A model generated the notes under the pieces. That model saw only the letters and a program-made list of their open reading frames with translations, had not been told where the DNA came from and ran no database searches. A stretch of DNA of 5,561 nt from positions 1 through 5,561 of the forward strand of contig JBCCQA010000062.1 of NCBI GenBank assembly GCA_039024635.1, written 5' to 3'. The translations under genes were made by a program, and so were the position numbers. This DNA comes from Kuafuiihalomonas sp039024635. Its GTDB lineage: Bacteria > Myxococcota > Kuafuiibacteriia > Kuafuiibacteriales > Kuafuiibacteriaceae. The number at the start of each line of letters is the position of its first letter. Within the stretch, counting starts at the first letter, position 1. Positions 1-5,301 of the stretch are shown piece by piece.

Positions 1-648
1 ATCGGCGTGCCGCGTAGCGCTGCAACGAGGCTCTTGCGCATGGCCTGGCACGCCACATCGATCGCGTGGTTCGCGCTCGCCGCCATCGTCCTCGGCACCG
101 GCGCTGCACTGACCACGGGCTACGCGTGCCTGGCCACTGCCCTGCTCTTCTTTCTGCTTCTTCGAGAACACTTGGCCTGGCCCATCTTCTTGGCGGGCGG
201 CCTCGCCGCCCTGGCCGAAGGGGGGGCCCTATCGGCGCCGGCCCGCTGGTCCCTAATCGGCGTATCGGTGCTCATCGCCGTCTCTGCTGCAGCGGTGCAC
301 GTCTACTGGGCGGTTGGCGGGAAGCGATGGCTCGACCGCGTCATTCCGACGGCTCAGAGCGGCCAACCCGCTTTCCGACCCGGTGCGGGCGCATGTCTGG
401 CCGTCGTCGCCGCCTTGCTCGTCTACGCAGGGCTCATCATTCGCGTAGGCGAAGGGAACGCGTCAGGATGGGAGAGCGCCTCGACGTCGGTCGCCCTCGC
501 GATACTGATGCTCCGGGCGGTCGGCGACGGTCGCCAGGTCGGCTTCACCAAGTCCAACCGTTCGACCGCTTTCGCTGGAGCGGACGATCGGGTCTTTACC
601 CCGCTCGTGGTCGGGCTGAGCCTCGGAGCCGTGACGGTGCTCCTATAG
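1..648 (+). CDS. Multi-pass membrane protein with DUF3995-like C-terminal half (5' end probably outside the window)
   Basis: Function is unknown; it is predicted to sit in the inner membrane. Numbering from the GTG at 7, hydrophobic segments lie near residues 17-35, 40-53, 59-71, 82-100, 128-146 and 199-213. The C-terminal half matches DUF3995 as I remember it: HVYWAVGG (98-105), a following Pro and FRPG, then VGFTKSNRSTAFAGADDR (178-195) and a last helix starting FTPL. The N-terminal part (LRMAWHATSIAW, then REHLAWPIFL) resembles a separate small membrane-protein family in which an HSxLGE helix comes first. The frame is open back to base 1, so the true start is probably upstream. If the gene does start here, ATG 40 is the best candidate, with GAGG at 27-30 nine bases before it. 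The stop at 646-648 is 154 bp before the HxlR gene. Coding status is confident; the start and function are not. Confidence 0.72.
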   Translation: MGVPRSAATRLLRMAWHATSIAWFALAAIVLGTGAALTTGYACLATALLFFLLLREHLAWPIFLAGGLAALAEGGALSAPARWSLIGVSVLIAVSAAAVHVYWAVGGKRWLDRVIPTAQSGQPAFRPGAGACLAVVAALLVYAGLIIRVGEGNASGWESASTSVALAILMLRAVGDGRQVGFTKSNRSTAFAGADDRVFTPLVVGLSLGAVTVLL

Positions 649-735
649 GGGTCACGCTCGACTGAAACACCGGACTGAAGCTGCGCGACGAATCGAAACA
701 TCGGCGCTGTGTCTCAAGGGGTGCAGAAGCAGCTG

Positions 736-756
736 GGGCCATGAGGGCAATGGCCC
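736..756. promoter_or_regulatory. Perfect 7-bp inverted repeat, candidate operator
   Basis: GGGCCAT, a 7-base spacer and ATGGCCC form a perfect dyad with half-site centres 14 bp apart, 46 bp before the ATG of the HxlR regulator. Winged-helix HxlR dimers commonly bind such dyads and repress their own or neighbouring genes, so autoregulation is a reasonable inference. A second, looser symmetry surrounds it: GTCTCAAGG at 711-719 against CCTT at 764-767 and GAGAC at 774-778. There is no T-tract, so a terminator for the upstream gene is less likely. Confidence 0.4.
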
Positions 757-765
757 TAGGACTCC

Positions 766-793
766 TTGATCGAGAGACCCTCAGCGCTAGACT
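766..793 (+). promoter_or_regulatory. Weak sigma-70-like promoter candidate for the HxlR-SDR pair
   Basis: TTGATC (766-771) and TAGACT (788-793) are separated by 16 bp, and each matches four of six consensus bases. A transcript would begin at about 800, almost at the TTG/ATG start codons at 800 and 803, implying a leaderless or nearly leaderless mRNA. That would agree with the poor Shine-Dalgarno match (GTGAG only). Chance matches of this quality are common, so this is only a candidate. Confidence 0.2.
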
Positions 794-802
794 TGTGAGT
801 TG

Positions 803-1135
803 ATGCCCGTCCCAAGGAAGACAACCCCACTCTGCCCTATCGAACGAACGCTCGCGATTCTGAGCGGACGCTGGAAGGCCATGGTGATCTGGCGTCTTCT
901 CGACGGCCCGAGACGCTACTCGGAGTTGTCCAGAGCGATTTCCGATGTCGGAGAGCGAGCTCTGAGCCATGCCTTGAAAGAGCTGAACGACGATGGGGTT
1001 GTTCTTCGCGAGGGTGGAGAATGGAAACTGACTCCTCAAGGGCGTGCGCTCGAACAACCCATGCGGGGTCTGTTCGACTGGGGTTGCCGCCACGGCGAAG
1101 TTTTGCCGTGGCCAGAGGATACGCCGAACAGCTAG
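803..1135 (+). CDS. HxlR-family winged helix-turn-helix transcriptional regulator
   Basis: Predicted cytoplasmic DNA-binding dimer. The protein (110 aa from ATG 803) opens with the family hallmark CPIERTLAILSGRWK (11-25), continues with LLDGPRRYSELSRAI (32-46) and the recognition-helix region ERALSHALKELNDDGVV (51-67), and ends with LTPQGRAL (76-83) and FDWG (91-94). Cys11 is at the conserved N-terminal position that is redox-active in Bacillus HypR; Cys95 is the only other cysteine. The stretch between DDGVV and KLTPQG is about seven residues shorter than in typical members, which carry a longer wing with a PPRVEY-like segment. TTG 800 is an in-frame alternative start, but ATG 803 is preferred. 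The gene precedes the SDR gene by 12 bp, so it is probably co-transcribed and may regulate it. The inducer cannot be told from the sequence. The family assignment is secure. Confidence 0.9.
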   Translation: MPVPRKTTPLCPIERTLAILSGRWKAMVIWRLLDGPRRYSELSRAISDVGERALSHALKELNDDGVVLREGGEWKLTPQGRALEQPMRGLFDWGCRHGEVLPWPEDTPNS

Positions 1136-1147
1136 ACACCCGCTGGC

Positions 1148-1903
1148 ATGAAAGACGCTGCGAGGAAGACGGCTCTCGTCACTGGCGGAGGACGAGATAT
1201 CGGTCGGGGCATTGCAGAAGAGCTAGGTCGACAAGGCTACCATGTCATCATCCATGCCAACCAGAGCCGCGGCGGTGCGGAAGAGGCATCTCGGAAAATC
1301 GAGCGAGTGGGAGCGGTGGCAAGTGTTGTTCAGGCTGACCTGGCAACTCCAGAGGGGCCGACCAAACTCGTCGACGACGTCATACAGATCTTGGCCAAAC
1401 GAACACTAGATGTCCTTGTTCTCAATGCGGCTGCGACCTTCGCCGTGCCTGTGGGCTCCAGGGAAGCGGGCTCGATAGAGGTGATGACTCGGGTCAATCT
1501 GATATCCCCGGTCGTGATAGCCAACGGGCTTCAGCACCACATGTCGGACGGCGCCAGTATCCTTGCACTGTCCGTCGCGGCGACACGCAGTGTGTTCTCT
1601 CCTGACTTCGCGTTCTTTGCCTCGACCAAGTCGGCGATGGAGACAATGGTACGAGGCTGGGCCCGGGCGCTTGGTCCTCGACGCATTCGTGTCAACGCGG
1701 TGTCTCCTGGGGTCGTGGCGGTGAACTTCCGAGCCGAGCTTCTCCAAGACGAGGAGTTTCGTGCGGAGCTTCACGGCGACACGGCACTTGGGCGCGCCGG
1801 ACGCGTTGACGACGTAGTCTCAGTAGTCCGATTCCTCGTATCCGCCGAATCCGGATGGATCACGGGACAGGTGGTCGAGGCGTCCGGGGGCTGGAGGCTC
1901 TGA
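1148..1903 (+). CDS. SDR-family oxidoreductase-like protein lacking the catalytic tyrosine
   Basis: A 251-aa Rossmann-fold protein of classical SDR length, predicted cytoplasmic and using NAD(P). The cofactor motif is TGGGRDIG (12-19), where the usual middle glycine is Asp17. The NNAG motif appears as LNAA (92-95). The conserved helix Asn is Asn117 in VNL, and the active-site Ser is Ser142 in LALSVAA. The YxxxK motif reads FASTK, so Phe157 (codon TTT, 1616-1618) replaces the catalytic Tyr while Lys161 is kept. The C-terminal part is normal: IRVNAVSPG, then a GR..DVVSVVRFL segment and ITGQVVEASGG. Dehydrogenase or reductase activity by the standard mechanism is therefore doubtful; a cofactor-binding regulatory or unusual-reaction role is possible. 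No clear Shine-Dalgarno sequence precedes ATG 1148, so translation may be coupled to the HxlR gene. Substrate unknown. Fold assignment is very secure; the biochemical role is not. Confidence 0.9.
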   Translation: MKDAARKTALVTGGGRDIGRGIAEELGRQGYHVIIHANQSRGGAEEASRKIERVGAVASVVQADLATPEGPTKLVDDVIQILAKRTLDVLVLNAAATFAVPVGSREAGSIEVMTRVNLISPVVIANGLQHHMSDGASILALSVAATRSVFSPDFAFFASTKSAMETMVRGWARALGPRRIRVNAVSPGVVAVNFRAELLQDEEFRAELHGDTALGRAGRVDDVVSVVRFLVSAESGWITGQVVEASGGWRL

Positions 1904-1910
1904 CGCCTCC
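1893..1910 (+). terminator. Small hairpin across the SDR stop codon, possible weak terminator
   Basis: GGAGGC, six bases containing the TGA stop, and GCCTCC form a perfect 6-bp GC-rich stem. No T-run follows, so it does not look like a classical intrinsic terminator; it could protect the mRNA 3' end or be chance. Confidence 0.22.
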
Positions 1911-2159
1911 TCCCAGTCTGTGCGGTGACCTAGGCGGCCTGCACTGAGAGTCTTAGCCGTCGGTCCGATGCTTCCCGCGCTACCAGTTCCTTACGGAGCT
2001 CGTCCTGATCACTGCTTCGTCCCAGCGAACGTGCAGACCCGACTTGCTCCACGGAAGGCCCAGGCATCCCAACGCAGACTCATCGCCATCAAGCGCGGTC
2101 CGCACTCCTCCACTTGATGTCGGTGGACCTGGATCCCGGGGGAGTACGATACGGAGCCG

Positions 2160-3641
2160 TTGCCTGATCGGGCGCGTCGGTCCAGGCTGTCGGGCGTGGC
2201 CCCCGAGCTTCGCAACGCAGTCGATGAGCTCCTCTTCGAGCGGGAGGCGCAAGGCCTGTTGTATCCGGTCTTGGGACGCATCGGGATCGGCATCGCGGGC
2301 ATCGTGAGCCTCAGCTACACCTACGCGGACGGTCCAAATGTGCCCGGCCTCGGAGGGAGCACGCTCTATCCATTCATCGGCCTGATGGTCGCGGTCGCCC
2401 TGCTCAACACTTTCTTCCTATACCTGCTACGAGTCGGACGGCACGTTGGGGTCGTGGGCTTCGTCGGCGCGGCGGCCGACGCCCTCGTCATCATCGCTAC
2501 CTTCGCGCTGACCTTCTACTACATAGGGTACACGGGTCTGTCTCCGGCGGTGGTGTTCAAGACCGAGCTCCCCCTGTTCTTCACGACCTTTGTCGTCGTC
2601 AACGGTCTGGCGCTGCGCCCCGCTTACCCACTGATTGTGGGGAGTGTCGCTAGCATCGCGTTGCTATGCACCGTGATTTACACGGTCTCTGATCCGTCTT
2701 CCGTCTTCTCCTCCAACCTGTATGAGACCATGGCCGGGGCCGCCTTCGATCTCCCTCAGCTCGTGATGACCGTCCTCTTGACCGCGGCCGTCACGGCGGC
2801 GGCAACGGCCACGACGGCGGCGGCCCGACGTCTCATTCGCCAGGGCATCACGAGCGAGCTCGAAAACGCCCAGCTACGCGAGACCCAGCTGGAGCTGGTA
2901 ATGCGAGAGAAGGTGAAAGCCTTGGGCCGGCTGGTGGCCGGCGTATCTCACGAGCTCAACAATCCTCTCGGGGTGGCGAAGAGCGGGCTTCAGACCCAGC
3001 GTCGGGCCCTGGAGAAAATCGAAGACGAGCTGCCGTCGACCTCTAGCATCGGCCGACGTAGCATGGACGCCGCGAACCAGGTCTTGGGAACAGTGACCGA
3101 GGCCCTGAACCGGATCGAAACCATCGAAAAGTCGTTGAGAGGCTTCGCCCACCTGGACGAAGGCGACTTCCAGAAGGTCGTCCTGGCCCAGGAAATCGAC
3201 AACGGCCTGTCCTTGCTCCCACCGGAGTACGCCTCCCATCGGGTTCGGAACGACGTTGCCTCCGACCTGCCCGAGATCTTCGTCCGAGCCCGTGAAGTGA
3301 ATCAGATGCTCATGGCACTGGTGCGTCACGCACTGAGCGCACTCCCGGAAGACAGAGGCCAGGTATCGATTCAGGCCAAGAGCTTGGACGAGGCCGTGGT
3401 CATCGAGATCTCGGATACGGGCCCCGGCCTGGACGAGACGACCCAGCGAGGCCTTTTCGACGTGAGCCTTCGGCGCGCTGGCCAGCGGGTAGAGGCCGAC
3501 TTCGACTTGCCGACGGCCCAGGCCATTGCCCATCGCCATGGGGGCGACATCTCGGTCGATTCCGAGCTCGGCCAGGGCACGACCTTCAGGGTGCGTTTGC
3601 CCGTGGGCTCACCGAACAACCTGGCGCCCGACCCAGCCTGA
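2160..3641 (+). CDS. Six-helix membrane sensor histidine kinase with degenerate ATP-binding motifs
   Basis: A 493-aa two-component sensor-type protein. Six hydrophobic segments lie near residues 38-55, 70-91, 97-123, 134-152, 157-176 and 199-222, followed by a helical linker (223-255). The HisKA dimerisation domain has the H box VSHELNNPLG with phospho-accepting His264, then RIETIEKSLRGFAHLDE (318-334). In the catalytic domain the G1 box is intact (Asp419-Gly423, DTGPG) and the end is normal (HRHGGDISV, GQGTTFRVRLP). However, the N-box Asn, a Mg-ATP ligand, is replaced by His390 (LVRHALSAL), and the GxGL of the G2 box reads DFDL (447-450). ATP binding may be weakened or altered. No response regulator is adjacent, so its partner is unknown. 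The start is uncertain: TTG 2160 has GGAG only three bases away; GTG 2196 is the alternative. No membrane helix is affected by the choice. Confidence 0.88.
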   Translation: MPDRARRSRLSGVAPELRNAVDELLFEREAQGLLYPVLGRIGIGIAGIVSLSYTYADGPNVPGLGGSTLYPFIGLMVAVALLNTFFLYLLRVGRHVGVVGFVGAAADALVIIATFALTFYYIGYTGLSPAVVFKTELPLFFTTFVVVNGLALRPAYPLIVGSVASIALLCTVIYTVSDPSSVFSSNLYETMAGAAFDLPQLVMTVLLTAAVTAAATATTAAARRLIRQGITSELENAQLRETQLELVMREKVKALGRLVAGVSHELNNPLGVAKSGLQTQRRALEKIEDELPSTSSIGRRSMDAANQVLGTVTEALNRIETIEKSLRGFAHLDEGDFQKVVLAQEIDNGLSLLPPEYASHRVRNDVASDLPEIFVRAREVNQMLMALVRHALSALPEDRGQVSIQAKSLDEAVVIEISDTGPGLDETTQRGLFDVSLRRAGQRVEADFDLPTAQAIAHRHGGDISVDSELGQGTTFRVRLPVGSPNNLAPDPA

Positions 3642-3718
3642 AGGACCCGAGCGGCCCCCAATCACGTCCTGCGTGCCTTGCGCTTCCCTACTCCGCCGGT
3701 CCGGGTCATGCTCCTGAG

Positions 3719-3985
3719 ATGGCGGGCGGCTGGTCCAAGGATGGGGCGGTGCAGGAGCAGATAGACGCGAGCGTCGACTCGGCGGTCGAGCGCGCGCGGG
3801 CGCGGCTGAGTGGAGGCGAGAGCCTGAGCCACTGCGAAGACTGCGACGCGCCCATCCCCGAGAGACGGCGGCAAGCGCTCCCCGGCGTCCGCAGGTGCGT
3901 CACTTGCCAAAGCGAGGACGACCAGGCCGAGAAGGCCCGGACCCTCTTCAATCGGCGGGGAAGCAAGGACAGCCAGCTCAAGTAG
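3719..3985 (+). CDS. ybiI: DksA/TraR-family C4 zinc-finger protein, YbiI type
   Basis: An 88-aa protein closely resembling Escherichia coli YbiI over its whole length as I remember that sequence. Shared features are the N-terminal GW, DGAVQEQID (8-16) and a charged helix to about residue 30. A CxxC-x17-CxxC zinc finger follows (Cys39, Cys42, Cys60, Cys63) with CDAPIPERRRQALPGVRRC between and around the ligands, and the tail ends NRRGSKDSQL (78-87). It lacks the long coiled-coil of full-length DksA with its acidic tip, so a DksA-like role in the RNA polymerase secondary channel is not established; the role of YbiI itself is not well defined. ATG 3719 gives the exact family length; only a weak GAG lies in front of it. 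It starts 77 bp after the kinase stop and faces the minus-strand genes downstream. Confidence 0.92.
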   Translation: MAGGWSKDGAVQEQIDASVDSAVERARARLSGGESLSHCEDCDAPIPERRRQALPGVRRCVTCQSEDDQAEKARTLFNRRGSKDSQLK

Positions 3986-3991
3986 GCTGGC
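3972..3991 (+). terminator. Hairpin across the stop codon of the YbiI-type gene, possible weak terminator
   Basis: GCCAGC and GCTGGC pair perfectly across an eight-base loop that ends with the TAG stop. The site lies in the short convergent gap before the minus-strand gene ending at 4024. There is no T-tract, so efficiency as an intrinsic terminator is doubtful. Confidence 0.22.
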
Positions 3992-4023
3992 GCCGCTGTG
4001 ACAAGAACTCCGAAGTGAATCCG

Positions 4024-4224
4024 TTACTTGGCGTTCGTCGGGTCGGCGTCTGCGGTGCCAGCATGGGCGTCGTTCGCAGCAGCCTCTTTTTTTGGAGTCG
4101 CACTACCCGCGCGGAAGACCATCTTGCGGAAGTCTTCGACGAAGCGACAAATCTGTTCGGTACTCAAGGAGCGGCAGTACTCGAGATGTTCTGCCGTGAA
4201 GTACTGAACCGGTCGCACCTTCAT
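4024..4224 (-). CDS. Small hypothetical protein, possible toxin-antitoxin-associated partner
   Basis: A 66-aa protein with no firm family assignment. Its first half (VQYFTAEHLEYCRSLSTEQICRFVEDFRKM, residues 6-35) reads as a compact two-helix segment. It resembles the N-terminal part of small proteins that I recall next to nucleotidyltransferases or as antitoxin-like proteins in environmental bacteria; this is from memory and untested. From about residue 40 the protein becomes Ala/Asp/Thr-rich and probably disordered, and a longer C-terminal domain seen in some relatives appears absent. The start is well supported: GGAG (4233-4236 on this strand) lies eight bases before the ATG at 4224-4222. 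It begins 38 bp after the stop of the truncated nucleotidyltransferase on the same strand, which suggests a former two-gene unit. Intact or a degraded remnant cannot be decided here. Confidence 0.6.
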   Translation of the reverse strand: MKVRPVQYFTAEHLEYCRSLSTEQICRFVEDFRKMVFRAGSATPKKEAAANDAHAGTADADPTNAK

Positions 4225-4232
4225 GGGAGTTG

Positions 4233-4236
4233 CTCC
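4233..4236 (-). promoter_or_regulatory. Shine-Dalgarno site of the 66-aa minus-strand gene
   Basis: GGAG on the minus strand sits eight bases upstream of the ATG at 4224. It is one of the clearest ribosome binding sites in the window and is the main reason to treat this small frame as a genuine gene. Confidence 0.5.
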
Positions 4237-4262
4237 AGATAGTGCGGATGTCTACGAGACGG

Positions 4263-4523
4263 CTAGGATCCTTCTCGGTCAATGAAGGACCAGGCGATGA
4301 GATTCCGATTCTCGATGTAGTCATCGCGATTGGCGAAGATTTCTCCCGCCGTCACCGGCAAGCGCCCCACGAAGCCGAGGCTTGTCAGAGCGGCTTCGGC
4401 GGCCTCGTAGTTCAACCGGTCGAGCGCAAGCACCGCGTCGAGGTCGATGGTGCCACGCACCGCGCCGTGCAGAGCAACCGCAAACCCGCCCGCGATGCCG
4501 CAGCGCACTCCGGCTTCTTGTGG
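4263..4523 (-). pseudogene. Nucleotidyltransferase fragment, truncated at both ends
   Basis: The frame carries the polymerase-beta-like nucleotidyltransferase signature: GVRCGIAGGFAVALHG, then VRGTIDLDAVLAL with the metal-binding DxD pair. It continues with LGFVGRLPVTAGEIF and ends with DDYIENRNLIAWSFID. These motifs occur in the AbiEii-like or stand-alone nucleotidyltransferases that I recall at about 150-200 aa. Here a TGA at 4524-4526 interrupts the frame six codons before the GTG at 4508, although the codons between (PQEAG) still look like family sequence. The frame then stops at TAG 4263-4265, directly after the WSF motif, where relatives continue with a VDIII-type strand and a C-terminal domain. 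No clear continuation was found in the other minus-strand frames. It is probably a decayed gene with no complete catalytic domain; a short functional protein of 81 aa starting at GTG 4508 is the alternative. Confidence 0.68.
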
Positions 4524-4657
4524 TCACCGAACCTGACCGATGGAGAAGTGGGAGGAAGCTGCTCCGCAGCGCCTCAGGATGCACTAGGTGGAGTCTGGCA
4601 ACGAGGAAGACCCTGCAGGTCACTGCTTCGAACGTTCTCAACCCGAACTTGCGCCCC

Positions 4658-5158
4658 TCACAAGCAACCACGCCCGAAGTCTTCGCACAGGTCATACAAC
4701 CTGGGCGCAGTGACAAGGCCGCTGGGAGACACACCGACGATCCAGAAAGCCAAAGTAAAAATGCCACCGTCCATCTCGACGACCAATCGACCCTCTTTAT
4801 CCCTCTCTCCTTGAAGCCAAAATGCCGTCAACAACTCACCCGTCGTCGGCGGCGGTCGTCCCATGATCCCCAGCAGGTTGTCTTGTGAAACCCCCTCGAA
4901 AGTCAGCCTCTGCCCTTCCTCAAGGCCGAAGTCCGAGCAAACTGGACCGCATCCACTGGCTGGGAGAGGTGGCTCGGATGGAAGATCTTCAATCACTTGA
5001 AGAATTGGCGAGGGAGGTGACTCTGGATCCAACCTTGATGGTCCTACCGCGATTGTACTTCGAAAGCGTTCTTGACAAGCCTCAGCTTCACCGGCAGGCG
5101 GGAGCCGAGTGGCGAAGGCCAAGAGAGCTATCAACCCAAGTCCGGCTGACCTTCTCAT
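4658..5158 (-). CDS. Secreted protein of unknown function with signal peptide
   Basis: A 166-aa protein that I do not recognise. It begins with a classical signal peptide: MRRS, a hydrophobic core (GLGLIALLAFA, 6-16) and an AEA cleavage site before Cys28. The cleavage context does not fit a lipobox because Glu26 is at -2, so export to the periplasm or outside is likelier than lipidation. The mature part has a Pro/Ser-rich stretch (40-68), Cys70 and Cys74 (GCGPVC), a probable beta-rich middle, and Cys158 and Cys165 at the end. That makes five cysteines in the mature protein, at least some probably in disulfides. ATG 5158-5156 has only a weak AGG about eight to nine bases upstream. Sequences with a clean signal peptide rarely arise by chance in a shadow frame, which supports it as a real gene. 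It lies between two toxin-antitoxin-like remnants on the same strand. Confidence 0.62.
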   Translation of the reverse strand: MRRSAGLGLIALLAFATRLPPAGEAEACQERFRSTIAVGPSRLDPESPPSPILQVIEDLPSEPPLPASGCGPVCSDFGLEEGQRLTFEGVSQDNLLGIMGRPPPTTGELLTAFWLQGERDKEGRLVVEMDGGIFTLAFWIVGVSPSGLVTAPRLYDLCEDFGRGCL

Positions 5159-5301
5159 CGCGTCAGCCTACCAATTCGAAACCATCTTCGGATCCATCGA
5201 TCTTGCTCCCCTCCGATCTCGGGAAGCCCACATGACGTGCAGCATCGACCTCTGTGAACTAGCTGCGAGAGTCCGGGCGGGTTGGTCGACGAGAAGTGCA
5301 T

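Noticed and set aside
660..679. Direct repeat GACTGAA (660-666 and 673-679)
   Set aside because: Only seven bases and two copies; no nearby structure makes it meaningful, so chance is the simplest explanation.
596..1093. Minus-strand open frame of 165 codons
   Set aside because: It covers the HxlR gene and the upstream dyad in antisense; the plus-strand product has an unmistakable family signature.
2124..2150. Promoter-like TGGACC and TACGAT before the kinase
   Set aside because: The spacing is only 15 bp and each box has four matches; too weak to annotate, although it would also imply a leaderless start at TTG 2160.
1980..2302. Minus-strand frames spanning the gap before the kinase
   Set aside because: They overlap the start of the kinase gene, show no known motif and are Arg/Pro-rich as expected of shadow frames; the 1904-2159 gap is best left as non-coding.
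2874..3539. Minus-strand open frame of 221 codons inside the histidine kinase
   Set aside because: It is fully antisense to HisKA and HATPase motifs of the plus-strand gene; long antisense frames are usual in GC-rich coding DNA.
4230..4814. Plus-strand open frame of 194 codons
   Set aside because: It runs antisense through the nucleotidyltransferase fragment and part of the secreted-protein gene; its product has no recognisable domain, and the minus strand carries the family motifs.
4885..5235. Plus-strand open frame of 116 codons
   Set aside because: Antisense to the signal-peptide-bearing minus-strand gene, low in recognisable motifs, and without a convincing ribosome binding site.
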